Below the pieces are notes generated by a model. The model did not search any database, was not told where the DNA came from, and saw only the letters and a list, made by a program, of their open reading frames with translations. A stretch of 64,000 nt of DNA, taken from Terriglobia bacterium. GTDB taxonomy: Bacteria > Acidobacteriota > Terriglobia > Bryobacterales > Bryobacteraceae. The translations under genes were made by a program, and so were the position numbers. Position 1 is the first letter of the stretch, and each line of letters starts with the position of its first letter. Where the stretch lies: NCBI GenBank assembly GCA_020073305.1, contig JAIQFK010000001.1, positions 1-64,000 of the forward strand, in the 5' to 3' direction. Below, piece after piece: positions 7,854 to 15,519 of the stretch.

Positions 7854-9506
7854 CTAGTGCGCGGCGGGACGATACTGGAACTTCAGAACCACTTCGCTGG
7901 CCACCGGCCGGCTGCCGCGCCACGCCGGCTCGAAGCTCCAGCGTAGGGCGGCATCGCGCGCAGCTCCCACGAGCAAACTGCTCACCGGTTGCTTTCCCGG
8001 CACTGGCTCCGCCCGGACCACGGCGCCCTTATCATCGATGTGTACGCGAATCTCCACCTCCACCAGCGACTTAACTGCAGCGGCGCCTGTTGGGGGGAGT
8101 TGCGGCTGGACTTCACGCAGGGGTTGCGCGGGAGTGTAGGATTCGCCCAGGCGCGGCGGTGAGGAGAGCGGCGTGGGTCCGGGCTGCGTAGACTCCGGGA
8201 CGCGCTTGGAGGCTGCGCCGGGCGCAGGCGGGTTCACCATGGCTACGCGAACCGGCTCTCCGAAATCACGGGTGGATGCCGGCGAAGGCGGCGTCGTTTG
8301 CCCGCTCGCGGCAGGGCCGGCCTGCGGTTGATTCCTGCCGGGTGCTGGACTGAAAGCGGGCACCGCCCCCGGCGGCAGGCCGGCGCTGGAATCCATCCTG
8401 GCAGCGGTCAGCGCAAGCACCGTCTCGCTCGTTTTCACATTGTCCTGGTCGGTGACTTCGAGCCGGAACTGCACTGTCGGAAAGGCCGGAGTGTAGAAGA
8501 TGCTCCCATGGCGAAGCTGGTCAACATCGAGATGCAGTTGTTGTTCCTGCAGGCTGCCATCGCGGATCTCGATCACGCCGTCGGTCGCCCGCGCCACTGC
8601 GAACGCATGGCGGTTCCAGCTTACCCGAAGATCGCCGCTCTGGCGTTCGATCTGCAACGCGAGCGCAGGCGAGTCAGACGCCACTTTGGTGTCGGTGGGC
8701 GCAGCGCTCCACTTCATGTAGATCCCGTAGCAGGCGGCGCCGAGGACCATCATCCCGAGGGCCAACAACGCCTGCAAAAGCCAGCGGGGCCGCCGGGGAG
8801 AGATCGCCTTGAGGGCCAGCTCTTCCAGCGAGGGCATCTCGGGCACGGAAAAATCAGCGGGCGTCAGCGGCTCTTCCTGGGACTTTTGCTCCGGGCCGGG
8901 TTCCGGGAGGCGCGTCTTCAAGGTTCCGCCGGTGAGCAGCCGCGATTCAAACGGAAACTCGAGGTATGAAAATTGTGAGTCGATTCGACCGTCGTCCCAA
9001 AAGAAAAATCCGGCGTTCGAGGAACCCTGTTCGGCCGGCTTCACCAGCAAAAAGACGTTGGCTGGATTGCTGAAATACTTTTCCGCTAGAGAAATATCGC
9101 GCGGGCGCAGGCTGAGGCCTTCTCCAATGTGGCTCCGATAGAATCCGACTACCGACAGCCCGTCGCGGCGATAGCCCGCGTGAGCCGCTAGCAATTTTTC
9201 GAGCTTGCGGTCGTCGGTGTCGGAAAGAATGAATTTGTGATCGGTCCGGTACTCACAGAGAAACGGCTCGAAATGCTTGATTTCGATGACCCCGCTCGCG
9301 ACGACGTCAGACGTGCCCAGCAGAAGTCCCCCGATCTCCACGCTGTGCGAGGGGACGGATTCACAGGCACGCCGCACCTCGCGTCCGAGCAATTCCACGA
9401 CGTTGAGATGTAAGTGGACACGGACTGGCGCTCCGGGGAAAGTCCAGGTGTAAAATTCCGGCGCGGCGGCCGATTGAGTGGTGGGGGATCCTTCGGACAA
9501 AGACAT
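7854..9506 (-). CDS. JAB-like / TonB-C-like membrane chimera
   Basis: The 550-residue protein has three parts. Residues up to about 200 look like a JAB/MPN-type domain: EIGGLLLGTSD, then VVGFYRSHIGEGLSLRPRDISL, which resembles a JAMM pocket but lacks the canonical HxH, so peptidase activity is doubtful. A transmembrane helix follows near residue 255 (LLALGMMVLGAACYGIY). A long Pro-rich linker leads to a C-terminal domain of about 70 residues (EVEIRVHIDDKGAVVRAEPV ... ALRWSFEPA) typical of TonB C-terminal folds. The topology is a cytoplasmic sensor-like domain, membrane anchor and periplasmic TonB-like tail. ATG 9539 is an alternative start. It ends eight bases from the convergent aminotransferase. 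Confidence 0.8.
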   Translation of the reverse strand: MSLSEGSPTTQSAAAPEFYTWTFPGAPVRVHLHLNVVELLGREVRRACESVPSHSVEIGGLLLGTSDVVASGVIEIKHFEPFLCEYRTDHKFILSDTDDRKLEKLLAAHAGYRRDGLSVVGFYRSHIGEGLSLRPRDISLAEKYFSNPANVFLLVKPAEQGSSNAGFFFWDDGRIDSQFSYLEFPFESRLLTGGTLKTRLPEPGPEQKSQEEPLTPADFSVPEMPSLEELALKAISPRRPRWLLQALLALGMMVLGAACYGIYMKWSAAPTDTKVASDSPALALQIERQSGDLRVSWNRHAFAVARATDGVIEIRDGSLQEQQLHLDVDQLRHGSIFYTPAFPTVQFRLEVTDQDNVKTSETVLALTAARMDSSAGLPPGAVPAFSPAPGRNQPQAGPAASGQTTPPSPASTRDFGEPVRVAMVNPPAPGAASKRVPESTQPGPTPLSSPPRLGESYTPAQPLREVQPQLPPTGAAAVKSLVEVEIRVHIDDKGAVVRAEPVPGKQPVSSLLVGAARDAALRWSFEPAWRGSRPVASEVVLKFQYRPAAH

Positions 9507-9641
9507 GCGAAGAACTCTAGCGCGCGACTGACAACTCATTATAACGGTCGCGGGGCAGCTTTCCTATCGAGCGAATCGCCCGGACAGCGGACCAATGCAT
9601 AACGGTATATGTCTGCTTGCACCGGTAGCTGACTGTTCACC

Positions 9642-10607
9642 TCAAACGGCCCCATTTCCCGTGAGCAGGATCTTCATCGCTCCTGGCCTGGCCGCCTGCC
9701 GGAACGCTGCCGGAGCGCGCTCGAGGGGCATTCGCTCCGAAATCATACCGGCAACATTGATGACCCCGAGCTGCAGCATCTCCATGGCGGGCTCGAAGCG
9801 CCCGCAGCGCGAGCCGACCAGGGTGATCTCATTGACGATCACCGGCGCACTGTCGACGCCTACAAGCCCGTGCACCGTGGACTTCATGATGATGGTGCCG
9901 CGCGGCCGCGTCATACGGACAGCGGCGGGAAGACCCTTGGGCGAGCCGGTGGCCTCCACCACCCAGTCGTATTCAGCCTCCGGCAGGCGATCGCGCACGA
10001 TTTCAGTTGAGACGCCTGCGCGCGCGGCGATCCCCAATTTTTCCTTATGATGGCCGAACTGATGTACCTGATAGCCGTGAGCCTGGAGCACCTGTGCCAC
10101 CAGCAGCCCCAGTTTTCCGTCGCCCAACACCGCAATTTGCGAGCTGCAGGGAATGTTCACTTGATCCAGAATCTCGCTCGCGGCGGCGAGGGGTTCAACG
10201 AAGACCGCCTGTTCCGTGGGAATGGAATCCGGCAGAACGTGGAGGTTGCGCTCCGGCAGGGTGAGGAATTCGCGAAACGCTCCGGGATGTTTCACGATGC
10301 CGAGCACCTTGCGGGCAGGGCAGTGGCGTCCCAGGCGCTTGCGGCACCAGTCGCACGTGCCGCAATCCAGATTGATCTCGCCCACCACGCGCCGGCCAAT
10401 CAAGTCGCGGCGGCCCGCCTCCACCACTTCGCCCACGAATTCGTGGCCGGGGATGCCGGAAAAACCGTAGTAGCCGCGCTGCAGTTCGAGATCGGTATTG
10501 CAGATGCCGCCGCACAGAAGCCGGATGAGAGCGAAACCCCGCGGCACACGGGGCCGCGGAACGCGCTTGACCGAAACATGCCTGTTCTCCAGATGAACCG
10601 CGAGCAT
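9642..10607 (-). CDS. zinc-dependent alcohol dehydrogenase-like (MDR) protein
   Basis: This 321-residue medium-chain dehydrogenase/reductase has catalytic-zinc elements CGGICNTDLEL and PGHEFVGEV, and a structural-zinc loop with four cysteines (CGTCDWCRKRLGRHC, C-x2-C-x2-C-x7-C). The Rossmann motif is AVLGDGKLGLLVAQVL, with a GHHKEKL stretch after beta 2. It should oxidise an alcohol or polyol using NAD(P); the substrate is not recognisable. It is slightly shorter than typical 340-350-residue relatives. A TATACT hexamer (10616-10621 on the minus strand) lies eight bases before the ATG, suggesting a leaderless transcript separate from motAB. Confidence 0.85.
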   Translation of the reverse strand: MLAVHLENRHVSVKRVPRPRVPRGFALIRLLCGGICNTDLELQRGYYGFSGIPGHEFVGEVVEAGRRDLIGRRVVGEINLDCGTCDWCRKRLGRHCPARKVLGIVKHPGAFREFLTLPERNLHVLPDSIPTEQAVFVEPLAAASEILDQVNIPCSSQIAVLGDGKLGLLVAQVLQAHGYQVHQFGHHKEKLGIAARAGVSTEIVRDRLPEAEYDWVVEATGSPKGLPAAVRMTRPRGTIIMKSTVHGLVGVDSAPVIVNEITLVGSRCGRFEPAMEMLQLGVINVAGMISERMPLERAPAAFRQAARPGAMKILLTGNGAV

Positions 10608-10635
10608 CGTGGTTCAGTATACGCTGGCGGGGTAA

Positions 10636-10659
10636 TGGCCGGGCATGCCCCGCCACTAC
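10636..10659 (-). repeat. 24-nt palindromic dispersed repeat, copy 1
   Basis: Read on the minus strand it begins GTAGTGGC, has the self-complementary core GCATGC, and ends CGGCCA. It matches the element at 48513-48536 in 21 of 24 positions. It overlaps the motB stop codon, so it appears to sit exactly at the 3' end of motB. Confidence 0.6.
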
Positions 10660-11408
10660 GGGGCTGCGACGCGGGGAGCCGCTTGCAGATATTGAACGAT
10701 CACCGAAACCCGCCGGTTGGAGGCGGCGTCCGGGTCCTGCGGCATGCGCAAACGCTGATCTGCGAACCCCCGGACCTGCTTCACCTGATCCCCGCGCAAT
10801 CCATGTCCCTGCATCAGCCGGCGCGCCGCATTCGCCCGGTCAGCGGATAGTTCCCAGTTACTGTAGGCGGACTGGCCCTGGTAGGGCTTGGCGTCGGTGT
10901 GCCCCTCGATCGCGATGGTGTTGGGCAGCCGGCCCAGTTCCGCTGCGAGCCTCACCAGCAGTTCCTGCCCTTTTTCCGTCGGCTTGAAGTTGCCGCTTTC
11001 AAAGAACATGCCTTTGTCCGACTCGATGAGTTCGATCCGCAAGCCTTCGTTCGTAATCGTCAGCTCGACGTTGTTCTTCATCTGCTCGAATTTCGGCATG
11101 GTCTTTATGGCCTGCTCGAGGCGCTTTTTGAGCTCATTCATGTCGTCCTTGGTGAAGGTGATGCTCTCGCCCGTGCCGCCGAGAGTACTGCCCATCATCT
11201 TGCCGCTGCCGGTCGGGTCTTGAAAGTAGCTGCCGACGGCCTTCTTGATTTTTTCACTGCTGCTCAACAGCCAGAGGACGATAAACAGGGCCATCATGGC
11301 CGTGACGAAATCGGCGTAAGCCACCTTCCACGCGCCGCCGTGATGGCCTTCGTGAGAGACCTTCTTGCGGATGATGATGATGGGTTCGCGGCCTTCGGAC
11401 TCGGGCAT
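10656..11408 (-). CDS. motB: flagellar stator protein MotB
   Basis: At 250 residues this is an inner-membrane stator subunit. A short cytoplasmic basic N-terminus leads to one transmembrane helix with the proton-carrying aspartate D33 (VAYADFVTAMMALFIVLWLL). A plug/linker region follows, then a C-terminal OmpA/MotB peptidoglycan-binding domain (IAIEGHTDAKPY, SADRANAARRLM, NRRVSVIVQ). The proton-type rather than sodium-type assignment rests on family resemblance only. Three bases separate it from the upstream motA stop. No other flagellar or chemotaxis gene is in the window. Confidence 0.93.
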   Translation of the reverse strand: MPESEGREPIIIIRKKVSHEGHHGGAWKVAYADFVTAMMALFIVLWLLSSSEKIKKAVGSYFQDPTGSGKMMGSTLGGTGESITFTKDDMNELKKRLEQAIKTMPKFEQMKNNVELTITNEGLRIELIESDKGMFFESGNFKPTEKGQELLVRLAAELGRLPNTIAIEGHTDAKPYQGQSAYSNWELSADRANAARRLMQGHGLRGDQVKQVRGFADQRLRMPQDPDAASNRRVSVIVQYLQAAPRVAAP

Positions 11409-11411
11409 GAT

Positions 11412-12299
11412 CTAGGCCGCGCTCTTTTCGGCCGGCGGACTTTCTTTCCCGCTCTTTTTGCAGGTATCTTCCATCTCTTTGAATGTCGGCCTCACCGCCG
11501 AGGGGATGGCCCGCCGCGCGAATTCGACAGCCAGGATGGGCGCCGCTCCGCGGATGAACGCCGCGAGCCCGACACGTAGGAAATGGTAAAACTGCGATTC
11601 CGTTTCGTTGATCTTTGCCATGCTGGAAGCCATGGGGCCCAGGAATCCATAACACAGCAGGATGCCGAGAAAGGTCCCCACCAGAGCCGCCGCCACTTTG
11701 TGACCGACTTCCTCCGGCGGCCCGCCGATCGACCCCATGGTGATGACCACACCCAGCACCGCCGCCACAATGCCCAGTCCCGGCAGCGCATCGGCCACCG
11801 TGCTCAGGGCGTTGACCGGTGCGCGAACGCCCGCATGGTGCACTTCCATATCCAGCTCCATCATCTGGTCCAGTTCCATGGCGCTCACACCGCCGCTCAC
11901 GTACATGCGCAGGGTGTCGCAAACGAAGTGCAGCGCATGGTGATTCTTGGCGAACTTGGGATATTTGGTGAAGAGTGGGCTCTTCTCGGGCTCTTCGATG
12001 TCCTGCTCCAACTTGACCATTCCGTATTTGCGCGAGGACTGGAAAATTTCATAGAGCAGCTTGATATGTTCCAGATAGAAATCTTTGGAGAACGCGCTGG
12101 GCTTAAAAATTCCGGCAAGTCCCTTCAGCAGGAGAACGATGGTGGAGAGCGGGTTGCCAATCAGAACGGTCCCGACGGCGGCGCCGCCGATGATGATCAG
12201 TTCGGCGGGCTGCAGGAGCACCATCAAATTGCCGTGCTCCATCAGATAGCCCCCTACAATGGCCCCGATGACCACCAGAATCCCGATGATGGCAAACAT
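11412..12299 (-). CDS. motA: flagellar stator protein MotA
   Basis: The 295-residue stator partner of MotB has an N-terminal membrane pair (IGILVVIGAIVGGYL and a second helix with GGAAVGTVLIGNP), a large cytoplasmic loop rich in charged residues (about 75-160) that would touch the rotor, and a second hydrophobic pair (GLGIVAAVLGVVITMGSI and VGTFLGILLCYGFLGPM). The length matches the E. coli-type MotA. It is the first gene of a two-gene operon, with motB starting four bases on. About 165 bases of gene-free DNA separate it from the divergent thrC. Confidence 0.93.
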   Translation of the reverse strand: MFAIIGILVVIGAIVGGYLMEHGNLMVLLQPAELIIIGGAAVGTVLIGNPLSTIVLLLKGLAGIFKPSAFSKDFYLEHIKLLYEIFQSSRKYGMVKLEQDIEEPEKSPLFTKYPKFAKNHHALHFVCDTLRMYVSGGVSAMELDQMMELDMEVHHAGVRAPVNALSTVADALPGLGIVAAVLGVVITMGSIGGPPEEVGHKVAAALVGTFLGILLCYGFLGPMASSMAKINETESQFYHFLRVGLAAFIRGAAPILAVEFARRAIPSAVRPTFKEMEDTCKKSGKESPPAEKSAA

Positions 12300-12463
12300 A
12301 ATCGCTTGTGTTTACTTCACGTTACGAGGTCAAGCTAGACGAGATAACGCTAACGGCAGGCTGTCCCTTTTGGATTCTACGACCCACCACAAAAGGGGGC
12401 AAGATATCGAAGGTTAAGCACCGCCCGATGTAATTCGACTTCGCCCCTTACAATGGGTAGTTC

Positions 12464-13765
12464 ATGTCGTCCAAATTGATCTGTTTTGAGCCAACCTGCC
12501 GCGCTCAATTTGCCGTGACCGAGGTGCTTTACAACTGCCCGAAGTGCGGCGGCCTGCTGGAGGCGCACTATCCCGGCTGGAACCTCGATCCCGAACCGGT
12601 GAAGTCGGTATGGCGCGCGCGGCGAATCTCGAATGCGCCGCTCGATCAAAGCGGCGTCTGGCGGTACCGCGAGATCATTCCTTTCCTCGAAAATTTCGAC
12701 CACGTCGTTTCCCTCCGCGAAGGCAACACGCCCCAGTTGGCCGCACCGGCGGCCGCGCAGTACGGAGGTCTCCACCGGCTCACATTCAAACACCAGGGAT
12801 TCAATCCTACTGGTTCGTTCAAGGACAACGGCATGACCTGCGGCGTCGCCCAGGCGCTTCGGCTCGGTATGAAGCGCGTAGCCTGCGTCTCTACCGGGAA
12901 CACTTCCGCTTCCATGGCCGCGTACGCCAGCGCCGCGGGAATCGAGCCGCTGATTTTCATTCCTCACGGAAATATTTCTTATGGCAAGCTGGCGCAGGCT
13001 CTCGAGTACGGCGCACGAACTTTCCAGGTGGAAGCGAACTTCGATCAGATCCTGGCGCTGGTCCGCGGACTCGCCGAGGGCCTCGGCATTTATCTGCTGA
13101 ATTCCATCAATCCGTTTCGCATCGAGGGGCAAAAAACGATCATTGTCGAGATGCTCGACCAGCGCGATTGGAACGCTCCCGACTGGATCGTGCTGCCCGG
13201 CGGAAACCTCGGCAACACATCGGCCTTCGGAAAGGCGTTGCGCGAGCTGAAGCACTGGGGCTTCATCCAGAAGATGCCCAGGCTGGCCGTGATTCAAGCC
13301 GAAGGCGCCGCGCCGTTCTATGAACTGTTCCGGGCGAGCGAACGGCGGCGGCTGGAGCCCGTGGGCCATCCCGAAACACTGGCCACGGCCATCAAGATCG
13401 GCGATCCGGTCTCATGGCCCAAGGCGCTGAGAGAAGTGGAGGAATCGAACGGCGTGGTGGAGAAAGTCAGCGAGCAGGAGATCGCCGATGCCAAGGCCGT
13501 GATCGGCAAGTGCGGCATTGGTTGCGAGCCCGCCTCGGCCGCGACGCTCGCGGGCATGCGCAAGTTAACCGCGGAGGGCGTCATCGAGCGCGACGCGGAC
13601 GTGGTGGCGGTGCTCACGGGTAACTTGCTGAAGGACCCGGATTACATTTACCGCTACCATACCGGCCAGCTGGACGCTCCGGACGGCACGCGCATCCGTT
13701 CCACTTTCGCCAATCAGCCCATTGTGGTGCCTAATGATCCGGAGAGAATCGCTTCTCTCTTGTAA
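12464..13765 (+). CDS. thrC: threonine synthase
   Basis: This PLP enzyme converts O-phosphohomoserine to threonine and phosphate. The 433-residue protein opens with a zinc ribbon (C7, C12, C25, C28), a feature of one threonine-synthase subgroup. It then has the PLP lysine K120 in NPTGSFKDNGM, the STGNTSASMAAYA cofactor loop and the glycine-rich LPGGNLGNTSAFGKAL. TACAAT at 12449-12454 lies nine bases before the ATG and no ribosome-binding site is visible, so a leaderless message is likely. No other threonine-pathway gene is adjacent. Confidence 0.9.
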   Translation: MSSKLICFEPTCRAQFAVTEVLYNCPKCGGLLEAHYPGWNLDPEPVKSVWRARRISNAPLDQSGVWRYREIIPFLENFDHVVSLREGNTPQLAAPAAAQYGGLHRLTFKHQGFNPTGSFKDNGMTCGVAQALRLGMKRVACVSTGNTSASMAAYASAAGIEPLIFIPHGNISYGKLAQALEYGARTFQVEANFDQILALVRGLAEGLGIYLLNSINPFRIEGQKTIIVEMLDQRDWNAPDWIVLPGGNLGNTSAFGKALRELKHWGFIQKMPRLAVIQAEGAAPFYELFRASERRRLEPVGHPETLATAIKIGDPVSWPKALREVEESNGVVEKVSEQEIADAKAVIGKCGIGCEPASAATLAGMRKLTAEGVIERDADVVAVLTGNLLKDPDYIYRYHTGQLDAPDGTRIRSTFANQPIVVPNDPERIASLL

Positions 13766-13798
13766 GCCTCCTAATCATCCCAGCTACTCCCCCCACAT

Positions 13799-13876
13799 TC
13801 GTAGGACCGCCACTCCCGCCCCGATCCTACGATAGTTTCCCCATAAGCGGGCTTTCCGCACGACCGATTGTCGTGC
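13799..13876. promoter_or_regulatory. two inverted repeats upstream of a small gene
   Basis: An 8-bp inverted repeat TCGTAGGA/TCCTACGA (13799-13806, 13825-13832) and a perfect 7-5-7 hairpin GCACGAC-CGATT-GTCGTGC (13858-13876) lie just before the 54-aa ORF at 13887. Neither is followed by a T run, so they do not look like terminators for thrC. Operator or RNA-structure roles are both possible. Confidence 0.4.
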
Positions 13877-13886
13877 AGTCTGGGAC

Positions 13887-14051
13887 ATGCAAATAAAGCC
13901 TCCCCTCGTCGCCACGACAGGCCATGACATCGGAAAGGAACTGGAGCACCTTTACGCACAGCTTTCGGCCGTGGAAGCGCTGATCCGGGCACTCAAAAAG
14001 TATAAGAAGTTTTATCCCGAACTTGTCGTCCAACGAAAAGAGACCGCTTGA
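13887..14051 (+). CDS. small helical protein, 54 aa
   Basis: This ORF translates to a compact protein beginning MQIKPPLVATTGHDIGKELE. Its central part (about residues 14-43) reads as one amphipathic helix with regular leucine/alanine spacing and alternating charges, ending in a Lys/Tyr-rich stretch (KKYKKFYP). That is real protein character rather than a random frame. No Shine-Dalgarno is visible. It lies between thrC and a convergent TlpA-like gene whose stop is 13 bases away. Function unknown; a coiled-coil adaptor or a DNA/RNA-binding basic helix is conceivable. Confidence 0.55.
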   Translation: MQIKPPLVATTGHDIGKELEHLYAQLSAVEALIRALKKYKKFYPELVVQRKETA

Positions 14052-14064
14052 CAGTTGCAGTCGC

Positions 14065-14985
14065 TTAGTTTCCGCCCATTTCGGCCAGCTTGCTGGCGAG
14101 TTGTTGGTAGGGCATGACGCCAGGGTGATAGAGTCGCACGACACCCTGGCGATCAATCAGGACGAGTGTCGGCGTAGTACTGGCCCCGAATCTCTGAAAG
14201 TTCGCCTCGCTCACCGGAACGCTCATGTCCGGGAGGGCGGCGTAGTAATGGTTTCGGACTGCGTCGATGTAGCGTGTTTCCTGCTCGCGTGAGGCGTCCT
14301 CGCCGCGCGCGGCATAGCCATAGTGTTGGGTGGGACCGATCAGCACAAGGCCCTTGGACTGGTATTGCGCGACCAGCCGCGCAAGCTCCGGGACCTCCGC
14401 CTTACAATCGCCGCACCAGTGGGCCCAGAAGAACAGCAGCACCGGATGGCCTTTCAACTGAGCGAGAGCCACCGGCTTGGGTCCCAGCCACTCCGTGATC
14501 TCGAGCGGCGGCGCGGGCTTGCCCTCCAGGGTCAGCAGGTTGATATTCTTCTGAATCCGTGGGGCGATGGACGTGCTGCGGTAGGTCGCCAGTTCGCGGC
14601 GCAAGAACACGATGGCCTCTCCGCGAGAGCCGCGAGCGGCAAGCACTTCTGCGTGGATTTCGATCGATGCGCCCAGCGCGATGGGCAGGTGCCGCTCATC
14701 GTCCATTTTGCGCCTGGCGAGTTGCTCGAGAGCGAGCTTCCGGGTCTCAGCGGCGTAGCGTTCCGCCTGGTCGTATTGCTTCGCATCCAGCACGCCGCGG
14801 CCGAGCCACGAGAGCGCTTCCAGCACTTCCGGCGTCACGCCGCTTTTCGCCCGATAGTTCTGGATATATCGCTCGGCGTGCGCGAAATCACCTTCTGCGA
14901 TGGCTTCGCGCACATCGCCGATCACCTGGCCGGCGGCGGAGAAGCTCGCCAATGCGGCCAAAACCGTCAGCCAAAACCCGCGCAT
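14065..14985 (-). CDS. TlpA-like thioredoxin-fold protein with helical N-domain
   Basis: The 306-residue protein has a signal peptide (MRGFWLTVLAALASFSAAGQ), then a helical TPR-like region (about 25-150) and a thioredoxin/AhpC-TSA domain. The redox motif is WAHWCGDCKAEVP, so the active-site pair is C-G-D-C, an unusual middle dipeptide. Domain landmarks follow: VLIGPTQHYGY and a cis-proline region ASTTPTLVLIDRQG. It probably reduces or isomerises disulfides in the periplasm, as TlpA/ResA proteins do. It precedes no cytochrome c gene here; the next gene on the strand is separated by about 40 bases and is rhodanese-like. Confidence 0.85.
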   Translation of the reverse strand: MRGFWLTVLAALASFSAAGQVIGDVREAIAEGDFAHAERYIQNYRAKSGVTPEVLEALSWLGRGVLDAKQYDQAERYAAETRKLALEQLARRKMDDERHLPIALGASIEIHAEVLAARGSRGEAIVFLRRELATYRSTSIAPRIQKNINLLTLEGKPAPPLEITEWLGPKPVALAQLKGHPVLLFFWAHWCGDCKAEVPELARLVAQYQSKGLVLIGPTQHYGYAARGEDASREQETRYIDAVRNHYYAALPDMSVPVSEANFQRFGASTTPTLVLIDRQGVVRLYHPGVMPYQQLASKLAEMGGN

Positions 14986-15029
14986 GTAGTTTCAGGTTAG
15001 CATCGGAGGCCGGAATGCCTCGCCCGCGG

Positions 15030-15515
15030 CTACTTTTCGGCCGCGGCGCTGCCTGGTTCGGATGGGTAGTTTTTGCTGTACCAGTCGGTGTGCATGTTGG
15101 TTGCGATGTTGAGAACGCGCAGATGCGTGAAGCCCAGTTCCTTGAGCGCGCGATACGCCGGCCGGATATTGGGACACTTCACCATCGGGCAGCAGCCGCA
15201 ATAGATGACAACGTCGGCGCCTTTCGAGAGGCGCGCGGCCGCCTGTTTCAGGGCGTCGATGCCCTCGGGCTTGTAACCGGGTCCTGCGTCGATGGCGTGA
15301 AGAATGTGGCGGCTGCGATACAGAACGGGAAACGCCACGCACAACACCGCCGGAGGTTTGGCCGATTGAACTGCTTTCACGAGCGCCGCGGGCTCCATGA
15401 GGTCCGCCTTCGGCCACGGATCCGCGGCATCCTGGCTCAGACAGAGCGTGGCTAAGAGCGCCAGCCACAGAATGCGGGCATAGGAAGAGAGGGAGGGTCG
15501 CACGAAATCCAGCAT
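15030..15515 (-). CDS. exported rhodanese-like protein
   Basis: About 161 residues with an N-terminal hydrophobic segment (residues 8-27, probably a signal peptide). The C-terminal half reads as a rhodanese fold: DVVIYCGCCPMVKCPN carries the active-site cysteine loop and IRPAYRALKELGFTHLRVL is the helix-strand that follows. The loop is extra cysteine-rich (CGCCPMVKC), which is unusual. The start at 15515 is chosen because GAGG sits seven bases upstream and it avoids overlapping the preceding gene. It is likely translated with the upstream membrane-protein gene. A sulfur- or selenium-transfer role is family-based inference. Confidence 0.75.
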   Translation of the reverse strand: MLDFVRPSLSSYARILWLALLATLCLSQDAADPWPKADLMEPAALVKAVQSAKPPAVLCVAFPVLYRSRHILHAIDAGPGYKPEGIDALKQAAARLSKGADVVIYCGCCPMVKCPNIRPAYRALKELGFTHLRVLNIATNMHTDWYSKNYPSEPGSAAAEK

Positions 15516-15519
15516 AGCT

